Of a DNA stretch of 47,395 nucleotides, positions 24,010-31,871 are shown in pieces. The notes beneath the pieces are model-generated. The model was not told the origin of the DNA and searched no databases. It worked only from the letters and a program-made list of their open reading frames with translations. A program made the translations under genes and the position numbers. This stretch comes from Chloroflexota bacterium (lineage in GTDB: Bacteria > Chloroflexota > Dehalococcoidia > UBA2979). The DNA lies in NCBI GenBank assembly GCA_009840945.1, contig VXMU01000123.1:1-47395 (forward strand), read 5' to 3'. Each line of letters opens with the position of its first letter. Position 1 is the stretch's first letter.

Positions 24010-25623
24010 ATGACACCACCCCAGCGCCTGGATACTGCAGCGTTCAGCGATGCCCTCGATGTCGCACTCGAGTGGTTCGAACTCAACCGCGAGGCTATCA
24101 ACGCGATCAACGTGTATCCCGTCCCGGACGGCGACACCGGGACCAACATGCTGCTCACCCTCCGCGCCTCCCGCCGCGCCGCGGACGACCAGGGGAGCGG
24201 CAACGGCGGCGTCGACGCCTTTACGCAGGCGATGGCCCAGGGTGCGCTCCTCGGGGCGCGCGGGAACAGCGGCGTCATCCTCTCCCAGATGGTGCGAGGG
24301 CTCGCCGAGGGGCTCGAGGGCAGCGCGGACGTTGGCCCGAGCGAGCTGCTCGGCGCACTCGAGTCGGCCGCCAGCGCCGCCTACTCGGCCGTGGCCACGC
24401 CCGTGGAGGGCACGATGCTCACCGTCATGCGCGAGGCGGCCGAGGGGGCCACGGCGGACGACACCGCCGACCCCTCGCTCGCGTCCGTGCTCGACGCAAC
24501 CGTGAGCGCGGCGCGGGTGAGCGTGGAGCGCACGCCGGAGCTGCTGCCGCAGCTCAAGGACGCGGGCGTCGTCGACGCCGGCGGCGAGGGCGTCGCGGTG
24601 CTCCTCGAAGGCCTGCGCTTCGGCGTGATCGGCGAGGACCTGCCGCCGCCTCCCCCCGCACCGGTCGGCACCGTCCAGCTCGAGGGGGTCGGCCACGAGG
24701 GGCATGGCTTCTGCGTCGAATACCTCGTGAGCGGCGAGGACCTCGACCGCGACGCGCTGGCGAAGGTGTTGACCGACGCGGGCGGCAACTCGCTGCTCGT
24801 CGTGGGGGACACGCGCACGCTGCACGTACACGTCCACATGGACGCGCCCGGCCCCGCCACGGCGGCGGGCGCCAGCTTCGGCGAGGTCCAGAACGTCAAG
24901 GTCGAGGACATGCAGGCCCAGCACGACGAGTGGGCCGCCGGCCACGAGGAGGCCGCGGGCGACGCGCCCCCGGTCGGCCTCGTCGCCGTCGTGCAGGGCG
25001 ACGGGCTGCGGATCGCGTTCCGCGACCTGGGCGCGACGGGCATCGTCGACGGCGGCGCGACGAACAACCCGAGCGCGGGCGACGTGCTGGAGGCGGCGCT
25101 GCGCGCCGGGACCGAGCACACCTTCATCCTCCCCAACGACTCGAACGTCGTCATGACGGCGCAGCAGGCGGCGACGCAGGAGCCGGACCGCATCACCGTG
25201 GTGCCGGCGAAGTCCGTCACGGCCGGCCTCGCCGCCGCCGTCGCGTTCGTGCCCGGCGACGACATCGAGAGCATCGCCGAGGACCTCGCCGACGCGGCGA
25301 CGGCGGTGCGGAACGTCGAGGTCACCGAGGCCGTGCGCGACACCACCGTGGATGGCGTCGCGGTGCGGATCGGCGACTCCATCGTGCTCGTCGACGGCAC
25401 GCTCAAGGCGCGCACCGAGACGCCCGAGGAGGCGCTGATGATGGGCCTCGCCGAGGCCATCGGCGACGACGGCGAGATCGTCACGCTGATCCTCGGCGCC
25501 GATGCGCCCGAGGAGGCCGCGGAGAGTCTGCCCGACCTCATCGAGGCGGCACACCCCGACGTCGAGGTCGAGGTGGTCATGGGCGGGCAGCCGCACTACC
25601 CTTACCTCGCCGGCGTGGAATAG
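24010..25623 (+). CDS. fakA: Fatty acid kinase catalytic subunit FakA (YloV/DAK2-DegV type)
   Basis: FakA phosphorylates fatty acids held by a FakB (DegV) protein to form acyl phosphates. A 537-residue protein: the N-terminal ~200 residues are a DhaL-type kinase domain with the Mg-ATP motif VYPVPDGDTGTNML, GALLGARGNSGVILSQM and VDAGGEGVAVLLEG. The middle and C-terminal parts match the YloV domains (e.g. ILPNDSNVVMTAQQAA, then VPAKSVTAGLAA). The start is ATG 24010 with GGAG 10 nt upstream. It is followed 31 bp later by a degV gene, its expected partner, and then recG. Adjacent fakA and fakB genes make the functional inference strong for a family often left as hypothetical. Confidence 0.88.
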   Translation: MTPPQRLDTAAFSDALDVALEWFELNREAINAINVYPVPDGDTGTNMLLTLRASRRAADDQGSGNGGVDAFTQAMAQGALLGARGNSGVILSQMVRGLAEGLEGSADVGPSELLGALESAASAAYSAVATPVEGTMLTVMREAAEGATADDTADPSLASVLDATVSAARVSVERTPELLPQLKDAGVVDAGGEGVAVLLEGLRFGVIGEDLPPPPPAPVGTVQLEGVGHEGHGFCVEYLVSGEDLDRDALAKVLTDAGGNSLLVVGDTRTLHVHVHMDAPGPATAAGASFGEVQNVKVEDMQAQHDEWAAGHEEAAGDAPPVGLVAVVQGDGLRIAFRDLGATGIVDGGATNNPSAGDVLEAALRAGTEHTFILPNDSNVVMTAQQAATQEPDRITVVPAKSVTAGLAAAVAFVPGDDIESIAEDLADAATAVRNVEVTEAVRDTTVDGVAVRIGDSIVLVDGTLKARTETPEEALMMGLAEAIGDDGEIVTLILGADAPEEAAESLPDLIEAAHPDVEVEVVMGGQPHYPYLAGVE

Positions 25624-25654
25624 CGAGCGTGCGTACGCGGATGGACCAGTCACT

Positions 25655-26518
25655 GTGAGTATCCGGATCCTGACCGACTCGACCGCCGACCTCAGCCCCG
25701 AGCTGGCGGCCGAACACAACATCGCCGTCGTCCCGGCGAGCGTCCTCTTCGGCGACGAAGAGTTGCTCGACGGCGTCGACATCCAGTCGGCGGAGTTCTA
25801 CGCGCGGCTTGCGAGCGACCCCGTGCTGCCGACCACGTCGCAGCCCGCTCCGGGCGCGTTCCAGGCGGCGTACCAGCAACTCGCCGACGAGGGGGCCACG
25901 GAGATCCTCTCGATCCACGTCTCGGAGAAGCTCAGCGGCACGCTCGGCTCGGCGCGCCAGGGCGCGCAGGGCGTCGAGGGCGTGCGCGTCGAGCACGTCA
26001 ACTCGGGGCTCGTGACCATGGCGATGGGCCTCGGCGTGATCGCCGCGGCGAAGGCCGTCGCGGGCGGCGCCAGCCTCGACGAGGCGCGCGCCGTCGCGGA
26101 GTCCCAGTTCGCACGCACGCACACCTACTTCCTGCTCGACACCCTCGAGTACCTCCAGCGTGGCGGGCGCATCGGCAGGGCGGGGGCGGCCATCGGCACG
26201 CTGCTGCGCGTCAAGCCGCTGCTGACCATCCGCGATGGCGAGGTCGAGGCGGCTGGACGCGTGCGCACGAAGAAGAAGGCCGTGGCCGACATGCTGCGTC
26301 GCGTCTCCGAGCTGGGCCCGATCGAGCAGATGATGGCGGCCCACGGTGCGAGCGCCGCAGAGTCCGAGGACCTGATCCGCCAGCTGCGCGCCGTCGCGCC
26401 CGATGCGGACCTCATCACCGGCGAAGTCGGTCCCGCGATCGGCGTCCACACCGGCCCCGGGTCGCTTGCCTGCGCCGTCGTGACCGCCGAGGAGTCCTCC
26501 CCAGCCACCGCGACGTGA
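25655..26518 (+). CDS. DegV family fatty-acid-binding protein (FakB)
   Basis: A 287-residue DegV protein that binds a fatty acid and presents it to FakA. Family motifs: IRILTDSTADLSPE at the N-terminus, LPTTSQPAPGAF near residue 60, ILSIHVSEKLSGTLGSARQ and the GGRIGRAGAAIGTLLRVKP segment that covers the lipid headgroup. Start: GTG 25655; upstream frame belongs to the end of fakA and the spacer. Its stop overlaps recG by GTGA. The chain specificity (saturated or unsaturated) cannot be read from the sequence. Confidence 0.9.
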   Translation: MSIRILTDSTADLSPELAAEHNIAVVPASVLFGDEELLDGVDIQSAEFYARLASDPVLPTTSQPAPGAFQAAYQQLADEGATEILSIHVSEKLSGTLGSARQGAQGVEGVRVEHVNSGLVTMAMGLGVIAAAKAVAGGASLDEARAVAESQFARTHTYFLLDTLEYLQRGGRIGRAGAAIGTLLRVKPLLTIRDGEVEAAGRVRTKKKAVADMLRRVSELGPIEQMMAAHGASAAESEDLIRQLRAVAPDADLITGEVGPAIGVHTGPGSLACAVVTAEESSPATAT

Positions 26519-29049
26519 CCGCCGACCTCAAGCTGCTCGGCGCGGTCCTCGAGCGCGAGTTCGACGAGGGCTGCGGCGACACGATCGTCGAGGGGGGCCT
26601 CGACGAGATGCTGCGCCTGCAGGCGCGCGACGAGCCGCCCGGCTCGCCGCTGCTGCGTATGGTCGGCGCGCTCCCCGCGGCCGGCTACCGCTCGCTCGAC
26701 CTCGAGGAGCGTCGGACCTGGCTGCGGCGCGCCCGCGCGACGGTCGTGCACGCGCTGGCCGAGGGCGCGAGCGGCGGCCGGGCCAAGTCGACGCGGCGGC
26801 GGGCGCCCGCGCGCAAGCCGGCGGCGGCGAAGCGTGGCGCGTCGAGGGCTCCGCAGCGCGCTCCCGCCGTCCTGATCCCGCCCGGCCCCGAGGCACTGGA
26901 GCTGCCGATCGCGCAGGCGCGGACGAAGCTGGGCCGGGCAAACATCACGCGCCTCGAGAAGCTCGACATCGTCACCGTCGCCGACGCGCTGCGCCACTAC
27001 CCCTACCGCCACCACGACTTCACGAAGACGGTGCCGATCGCGCAGATCCGCGTCGGCCACGAGCAGACGATCCGCGGCACGGTCGACCGTGCGCGCGCGA
27101 TCCGCATGGGACGCGGCGGCCGCATGCAGGCCACCGAGGCGACCATCAGCGACGAGAGCGGTGCGCGCATCCGAGTCGTGTGGTTCAACCAGCCGTACCT
27201 GGCGAAGCAGCTTCCCGCGGGCACCGAGATCGCCATCGCCGGCTCGGTCCGCGCGTACCGCGGCCGCCCGACGTTCGACAACCCGGCGTACGAGCGCATC
27301 ACGGACGAACTCCGCCACACCGGGCGGCTCGTGCCCGTCTACCACCTCACGCAGGGCCTGCCCCAGCGCGGACTGCGCGAGGCGATCGCGAGCCTCCTCG
27401 AACGCTTCGCCGACCGGCTGCCGGACCCGCTCCCGGCCGAGCTGCGCGCGCGCCGCGAGCTGCCGGGCATCGTCGAGGCGACGCGCCAGATCCACTACCC
27501 CGACGACCAGGAGCAGCTCGACCGCGCCCGCCAGCGTCTCGCCTTCGACGAGCTGCTCGCCGTGCAGCTCGGCGTCGTGCGCCGCAAACGCGAGCGCGAG
27601 CAGCAGGGCGACGCCCCGGCGTTCGAGGGTCGCGCGACCGCCGAGGCGTTCCTCGAGACGCTGCCGTTCGAGCTGACCGGCGCGCAGCAGCGCTCGCTCG
27701 ACGACGTGCTCGCCGACCTCGGGCGCTCGCAGCCCATGGGCCGGCTGCTGCAGGGCGACGTGGGCTCGGGCAAGACCGTGGTCGCGCTCGCGGCGATGCT
27801 CGCCGCTGTTGCGGCAGGCCACCAGGCCGTGCTCATGGCGCCGACCGAGGTGCTGGCGGAGCAGCACTTCCGCACCGTCTGCAAGCTCCTGTCGGGCGAG
27901 TCCGGCGACCTGCTGAACGGGATGGTCAAGCTGCCGTTCATCGAGCAGCAGCTCCAGGTTGTGCTGCTGACCGGCTCGACGCGGGCGAAGGAGCGTCGCG
28001 CCGCCCTCGACGCGATCCGGCACGGCGGCGCGCAGATCGCGGTCGGCACGCACGCGTTGATCCAGGAGGGCGTCGACTTCGACCGGCTGGGCCTCGCCGT
28101 CGTCGACGAGCAGCACCGCTTCGGGGTGATGCAGCGCGCGGCCCTGCGTGGTGGTCCCGACGAGGGCGAGGGGGAGGTCGAGGCCCTCGAAGCACCCGCG
28201 AAGCCGACCCCGCACCTGCTCGTGATGACCGCCACGCCGATCCCGCGCTCGCTCGCGCTCACGCTCTACGGCGACCTCGACCTCTCCACCATCGACGAGA
28301 TGCCGCCGGGCCGCACGCCCATCGAGACGCGCTGGCTCACACCCATCGAGCGCCCGGTCGCCTTCGAGCACGTCCGCGCCGAGGTCGCCGCCGGCCGCCA
28401 GGCGTTCGTGATCTGCCCGCTCGTCGAGGGCTCGGACGCCGTCGTCTCCCGCGCGGCGACCGAGGAGTACGAGCGCCTGCGCCGCGAGCAGTTCCCGGAG
28501 CTCGCGGACCGCATCGCGCTGCTGCACGGCCGCATGTCGGGCCGCGACAAGGACGCGGTGATGCAGCGCTTCGCCTCCGGCGAGGCGGCCGTGCTCGTCT
28601 CCACCGCCGTCGTCGAGGTCGGCATCGACGTCCCGAACGCGACGGTGATGCTGATCGAGGGCGCGGACCGCTTCGGCCTCTCGCAGCTGCACCAGTTCCG
28701 TGGCCGCGTCGGGCGTGGCGAGCACCCCTCGGCGTGCTTCCTGCTCGCCGACGACCCGTCGCCGGAGGCCGAGGAGCGGCTGTCGCTGGTCTCACGCACC
28801 TCGAACGGCTTCGAGCTGGCGCAGGCTGACCTCGAGCTGCGCGGACCGGGCGAGCTCTTCGGCACGCGCCAGTCCGGCATCCCCTCGCTGCGCGTCGCCT
28901 CGCTCCTCGACGGCCGCCTCATCGACGCCACGCGCCGCGAGGCGGAGACGCTGCTCGACGCCGACCCGGAGCTTGCCGCCGATGCCCACGCCACGCTGCG
29001 CGCCCTCGTCGAGCGCGCCGAGGCGGGCATCGTCGCCGAGGCGCACTGA
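26515..29049 (+). CDS. recG: ATP-dependent DNA helicase RecG
   Basis: RecG remodels stalled forks and Holliday junctions. 844 residues, longer than usual because the N-terminus (about residues 1-140) contains a small helical domain and a basic low-complexity linker (KSTRRRAPARKPAAAKRG). The wedge OB fold follows (TIRGTVDRARAIR to AGSVRAYRGRPTFDNPAYE). Then come the helicase motifs: GDVGSGKTVVA (Walker A), DEQHRFG (motif II), MTATPIPRSLALT, STAVVEVGIDVPNAT and QFRGRVGRG (motif VI). Start: GTG 26515, overlapping degV by four bases. Its final 36 bp, including the stop, are repeated exactly 815 bp downstream on the far side of an inserted nuclease gene. Confidence 0.94.
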   Translation: MTADLKLLGAVLEREFDEGCGDTIVEGGLDEMLRLQARDEPPGSPLLRMVGALPAAGYRSLDLEERRTWLRRARATVVHALAEGASGGRAKSTRRRAPARKPAAAKRGASRAPQRAPAVLIPPGPEALELPIAQARTKLGRANITRLEKLDIVTVADALRHYPYRHHDFTKTVPIAQIRVGHEQTIRGTVDRARAIRMGRGGRMQATEATISDESGARIRVVWFNQPYLAKQLPAGTEIAIAGSVRAYRGRPTFDNPAYERITDELRHTGRLVPVYHLTQGLPQRGLREAIASLLERFADRLPDPLPAELRARRELPGIVEATRQIHYPDDQEQLDRARQRLAFDELLAVQLGVVRRKREREQQGDAPAFEGRATAEAFLETLPFELTGAQQRSLDDVLADLGRSQPMGRLLQGDVGSGKTVVALAAMLAAVAAGHQAVLMAPTEVLAEQHFRTVCKLLSGESGDLLNGMVKLPFIEQQLQVVLLTGSTRAKERRAALDAIRHGGAQIAVGTHALIQEGVDFDRLGLAVVDEQHRFGVMQRAALRGGPDEGEGEVEALEAPAKPTPHLLVMTATPIPRSLALTLYGDLDLSTIDEMPPGRTPIETRWLTPIERPVAFEHVRAEVAAGRQAFVICPLVEGSDAVVSRAATEEYERLRREQFPELADRIALLHGRMSGRDKDAVMQRFASGEAAVLVSTAVVEVGIDVPNATVMLIEGADRFGLSQLHQFRGRVGRGEHPSACFLLADDPSPEAEERLSLVSRTSNGFELAQADLELRGPGELFGTRQSGIPSLRVASLLDGRLIDATRREAETLLDADPELAADAHATLRALVERAEAGIVAEAH
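29014..29049 (+). repeat. 36-bp direct repeat, left copy (recG 3' end)
   Basis: The last 36 bases of recG, ending in its TGA. They are identical base for base to 29829-29864. The base just before differs between copies, so 36 bp is the exact length. It bounds the nuclease insert on the left. Confidence 0.95.
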
Positions 29050-29141
29050 GTCCTTCCCAGCCCGAGACGCCCTTCCTCCGGACGCCTGGACGGCCGGGGG
29101 CGCCAGCGCGTCGCCCAACGAGTGGTGCGGATCCGCGACCG

Positions 29142-29147
29142 TATACT
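29142..29147 (+). promoter_or_regulatory. -10 element (TATACT) of the inserted nuclease gene
   Basis: TATACT, 33 nt before the ATG, with two purine-rich ribosome binding candidates (CAGGAG, GGGGAG) between. No consensus -35 box was found. Confidence 0.5.
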
Positions 29148-29179
29148 CCCGACTGACCGGACCAGGAGCGGGGAGCGCA

Positions 29180-29824
29180 ATGACCGGAATTGTCTACTGC
29201 CTCGAGAATCCGGCGATGCCGGATCTTGTGAAGATCGGCATCACGCAGGACATCGAACAGCGGATACGCTCACTCGATAACACGAGCGTCCCGCTGCCCT
29301 TCGTGTGCTTCGTGGCGGTGGAGGTAGACGACGCTAACGAGACCGAACAACTGCTCCATGATGTCTTTAGCGATCATCGGGTCCGGAGCAACCGTGAGTT
29401 CTTCGAGGTCAGCCCTGAGCGCGTAGCTGCTGCATTACGCCTCACGGGCGGTCGTGATGTGACCCCGACCACGGACGTGGTCGACGACCAGGAGGCGCAG
29501 GCCGCGCTGAACAAGGCTCGCAAGAAGCGCGCGCGATTCAATTTCGGGATGGTTGGCATCGAGGCCGGTGCGGAACTGCAGTTCCATTACCGGGGCATCC
29601 TGAATGACGGCCAGCCTTTCACGGCTGAGGTTGTGTCGCGCACCACGATTCTGTTCGAGGGCCAGGAGACATCACTCTCCGCAGCGGCCAGCACCATTAT
29701 GCAAAGACACGGTGTCACCTGGACCGCCAAGTGGTCGCCCTCGGGTCCCTTGCATTGGTACTACGAAGGCGAGTCGCTGGACGAGCTAAGGCGAGCGATG
29801 GAGAACGAGGGTGGCGACGAGTAA
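29180..29824 (+). CDS. T5orf172 (GIY-YIG-like) nuclease with RAMA/DUF4357-like C-terminus
   Basis: A 214-residue protein. Residues 1-95 match the T5orf172 branch of the GIY-YIG nucleases: GIVYCLENPAMPDLVKIGIT (GIY-like at 3-5, KIG at 18-20), arginines at 28 and 30, and the acidic motif NREFFEV with Glu73, so a catalytic set is retained. A charged linker (KARKKRARF) leads to a C-terminal domain (about 120-205) with GIEAGAELQF, TILFEGQETSLSAAAS and a WSPSGPLHWYYEGE end. This resembles RAMA/DUF4357 modules found beside restriction enzymes. Codon use is more AT-rich than neighbours. It is the only gene in an insert flanked by a 36-bp duplication of the recG end. A free-standing homing-type or defence nuclease is the best guess; activity is not proven. 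Confidence 0.8.
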   Translation: MTGIVYCLENPAMPDLVKIGITQDIEQRIRSLDNTSVPLPFVCFVAVEVDDANETEQLLHDVFSDHRVRSNREFFEVSPERVAAALRLTGGRDVTPTTDVVDDQEAQAALNKARKKRARFNFGMVGIEAGAELQFHYRGILNDGQPFTAEVVSRTTILFEGQETSLSAAASTIMQRHGVTWTAKWSPSGPLHWYYEGESLDELRRAMENEGGDE

Positions 29825-29828
29825 ACAC

Positions 29829-29864
29829 CGCGCCGAGGCGGGCATCGTCGCCGAGGCGCACTGA
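29829..29864 (+). repeat. 36-bp direct repeat, right copy
   Basis: Exact copy of 29014-29049. It contains a GAGG 10 nt before the GTG of the AlkD-like gene, so the duplication keeps that gene's translation signal. Confidence 0.95.
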
Positions 29865-29866
29865 CC

Positions 29867-30592
29867 GTGGCGGCCGACCTCGACGCGCTCGTGCGCGAGG
29901 TGGACGAGCGCCTCGATGCCGGGGCGGACCCCGGCCGCGCCGAACACGGCGAGGGCTACCACGCCACCTCGATGCGGATCCGAGGTGTCCCGACACCCGT
30001 GCTGCGGAGCATCGCGGGCGACCTCGCGCGCCGGCTCAAGATGGAGGCCGACATAACCATCGAGTTGGCCTCGAGGCTCGTCGGGAGCGGCGGCTTCGAC
30101 GAGCGGACGCTCGGCTACATCCTCCTCTCGCGGCACCGCGCGGCGCGCACGTCGCTCGACGGAGATCGGATCGAGGCGCTGGGCGAGGGCATGGACAACT
30201 GGGCCTCGGTCGACGCGTACTGCTCGCTCGTGGCGGGGCCGGCGTGGCTCGCGGGCCGCCTCGAGGACGCCCGCGTCAAGAGGTGGGCGCGCTCGCCCGA
30301 CCGTTGGTGGCGACGCGCCGCGCTCGTCTCGACGACGGCGCTCAACAAGAAGCGCGCCCTCGGCGGCAGGGGCGACGCCGCGCGCACCCTCGCGCTCTGC
30401 GAGCGGCTCGCGGCCGACCGCGACGACATGGTGGAGAAAGCCGTCTCGTGGGCGCTGCGCACCCTCGCCGCCCGCGACCCCTCAGCCGTCCGAGGCTTCC
30501 TCGACGTGCACGAGGAGGTCCTGGCCGCGCGCGTGCTGCGCGAGGTCCGGCACAAGCTGGAGACCGGCCGCAAGAACCCTCGACGCGCCTAG
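29867..30592 (+). CDS. DNA alkylation repair protein, AlkD-like HEAT-repeat family
   Basis: A 241-residue all-helical protein of the AlkC/AlkD family, whose members excise bulky or cationic N3/N7-alkyl purines without base flipping. Typical segments: MRIRGVPTPVLRSIAGDLAR near the N-terminus, MDNWASVDAYCSLVAG, RWWRRAALVSTTALNKK and DDMVEKAVSWALRTLAARDP, followed by RHKLETGRKNP. The WxxVD and EKAVSWALR features match the family's DNA-binding concave face. Start: GTG 29867, two bases after the right copy of the 36-bp repeat. Before the insert it would have followed recG by two bases in one repair operon. Confidence 0.86.
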   Translation: MAADLDALVREVDERLDAGADPGRAEHGEGYHATSMRIRGVPTPVLRSIAGDLARRLKMEADITIELASRLVGSGGFDERTLGYILLSRHRAARTSLDGDRIEALGEGMDNWASVDAYCSLVAGPAWLAGRLEDARVKRWARSPDRWWRRAALVSTTALNKKRALGGRGDAARTLALCERLAADRDDMVEKAVSWALRTLAARDPSAVRGFLDVHEEVLAARVLREVRHKLETGRKNPRRA

Positions 30593-30713
30593 GGGGTGGT
30601 GGCGCATCGCCCCCGCCGGGACTCTGGTGGGCCGCGATCGCCGGGCGGTCGAGGTGGCTTAGTGCGACGCGACCGGTCGCCCGCCGTCGCGGGCTCACGA
30701 GGCGCTGCGCCTT

Positions 30714-30719
30714 TATGCT
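30714..30719 (+). promoter_or_regulatory. Leaderless-type -10 element (TATGCT)
   Basis: TATGCT ends exactly 6 nt before the ATG of the small membrane protein, and no ribosome binding site lies between. Confidence 0.5.
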
Positions 30720-30725
30720 GGGGGC

Positions 30726-31007
30726 ATGTACCAACCCCAGGAGCAGGCGCCGGGCGGATGCCGCGAGACGCTGCTGCTCACGCGCATCGCGTTCCAGATC
30801 CTGCTGCCGGGCATCGTCGCGCTGGCGGGCGTGCTGCTCCTCGTGCTGTTCTTCTTCTACGCGCTCGCGACGTACCCCCCGCTCGCGCTCATCCCCGTCG
30901 GGATCCTCGCCGCGGTGCTGTACGGCATCTACCTCTACGACAAGCGCCGCCACCGCGACCAGGTCGACGAGATGGGCGACGACGACATGTTCGGCGGGCT
31001 GCCCTAG
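30726..31007 (+). CDS. Small membrane protein of unknown function
   Basis: A 93-residue protein that I do not recognise. It has a short soluble N-terminus (MYQPQEQAPGG), then two hydrophobic helices (about residues 22-45 and 52-72). A charged tail follows, with a basic stretch KRRHRDQ and an acidic one EMGDDDMFGGLP. A hairpin of two helices with both ends in the cytoplasm is likely. The ATG has a TATGCT hexamer 6 nt before it and no Shine-Dalgarno sequence, supporting a real, leaderless gene. It lies between the AlkD-like gene and yggS with about 133 bp of spacer on each side. Confidence 0.65.
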   Translation: MYQPQEQAPGGCRETLLLTRIAFQILLPGIVALAGVLLLVLFFFYALATYPPLALIPVGILAAVLYGIYLYDKRRHRDQVDEMGDDDMFGGLP

Positions 31008-31128
31008 CGAGAGCAGACCTCGCCACCTCGTCGGGGTGCAGCCTGCCGACCGCACAAGTCGAGCCTGGGCCGATGACGTAGCGATGGGATCTCGCTCGGT
31101 GCGTCTGGCGGCGGCCATGCCGGGGGCG

Positions 31129-31134
31129 TAGCCT
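31129..31134 (+). promoter_or_regulatory. Leaderless-type -10 element (TAGCCT) of yggS
   Basis: TAGCCT ends exactly 6 nt before the yggS ATG, with no ribosome binding site; identical hexamer and spacing to argH. Confidence 0.5.
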
Positions 31135-31140
31135 TAATGC

Positions 31141-31845
31141 ATGACGACGAGCACTGCCACCATCGCCACACGCCTCGAGGCCGTCCGCGAGCGCATCGCG
31201 GCGGCCTGCGAGCGCGCCGGGCGTGACACCGCCGAGGTCACAATCGTCGGGGTGACCAAGACACACCCCGTCGACGCCGTCGAGGAGGCCCTCGCCGCCG
31301 GGCAGGTCGACCTCGGCGAGAACCGCGCCCAGGAGCTCGCGCCGAAGGCCGAGGAGGCCGCGGGCATGGGCCTCGCGCCGCGCTGGCACTTCATCGGCGG
31401 GCTGCAGCGCAACAAGGTGCGGCAGGTGCTGCCGCACATCGCCGTGCTGCACTCGCTCGACTCCGTGCGCCTGGCAGCCGAGATCGAGAAGCGCGCCGAG
31501 CAGGGCCGCTCGCCCGACCCGGACGTCCCGCTGCCGTGCTACGTCGAGGTCAACGTGGGCGGCGAGGCGTCGAAGCAGGGCGCCGAGGCGGCCGAGGTCG
31601 GCGAGCTGCTGCGCGGCGTGGCCGGGATGCGGCACGTCGAGGTCGTCGGGCTGATGACCGTCGCGCCACAGGTCGACGACCCGGAGCAGGTGCGGCCCGT
31701 CTTCCGCGAGCTCCGCGAGCTGGCGCACGCGCACGGCCTCGAGGGCCTCTCGATGGGCATGACCGAGGACTACGAGGTCGCCATCGAGGAGGGCGCCACG
31801 ATGGTGCGGCTCGGGCGGGTCATCTTCGGCCCGCGACGCTCCTAG
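31141..31845 (+). CDS. yggS: YggS/PROSC family PLP-binding protein
   Basis: A 234-residue TIM-barrel protein that holds pyridoxal phosphate and buffers PLP and amino-acid pools. The PLP lysine is Lys40 in VGVTKTHPVD. GENRAQELAPK, WHFIGGLQRNKVR, CYVEVNVGGEASKQG, GLMTVAP and LSMGMTEDYEVAIEEGATMVRLG are all characteristic. The yggS-proC-yggT order found here is conserved widely in bacteria. The start has no ribosome binding site but has the TAGCCT box described above. Confidence 0.92.
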   Translation: MTTSTATIATRLEAVRERIAAACERAGRDTAEVTIVGVTKTHPVDAVEEALAAGQVDLGENRAQELAPKAEEAAGMGLAPRWHFIGGLQRNKVRQVLPHIAVLHSLDSVRLAAEIEKRAEQGRSPDPDVPLPCYVEVNVGGEASKQGAEAAEVGELLRGVAGMRHVEVVGLMTVAPQVDDPEQVRPVFRELRELAHAHGLEGLSMGMTEDYEVAIEEGATMVRLGRVIFGPRRS

Positions 31846-31871
31846 CAGAGGCTCCTGGAAAGAGACACGGC

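Larger units (their letters stand above)
29050..29864 (+). mobile_element. Single-gene insert with 36-bp target duplication at the recG 3' end
   Basis: A 779-bp segment plus one repeat copy lies between the recG stop and the AlkD-like gene. It holds one gene (T5orf172 nuclease) with its own TATACT box. Its base composition is visibly lower in GC than the flanks. Removing 815 bp restores recG followed two bases later by the GTG of the AlkD-like gene, with the GAGG ribosome binding site that lies inside the repeat. There is no integrase, transposase or inverted terminal repeat. Whether it arose by site-specific integration, break repair or homing is inference. Confidence 0.75.

Noticed and set aside
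29014-29864. Insertion sequence with terminal inverted repeats
   Set aside because: The repeats are direct, not inverted, derive from recG coding sequence, and the encoded protein is not a transposase.
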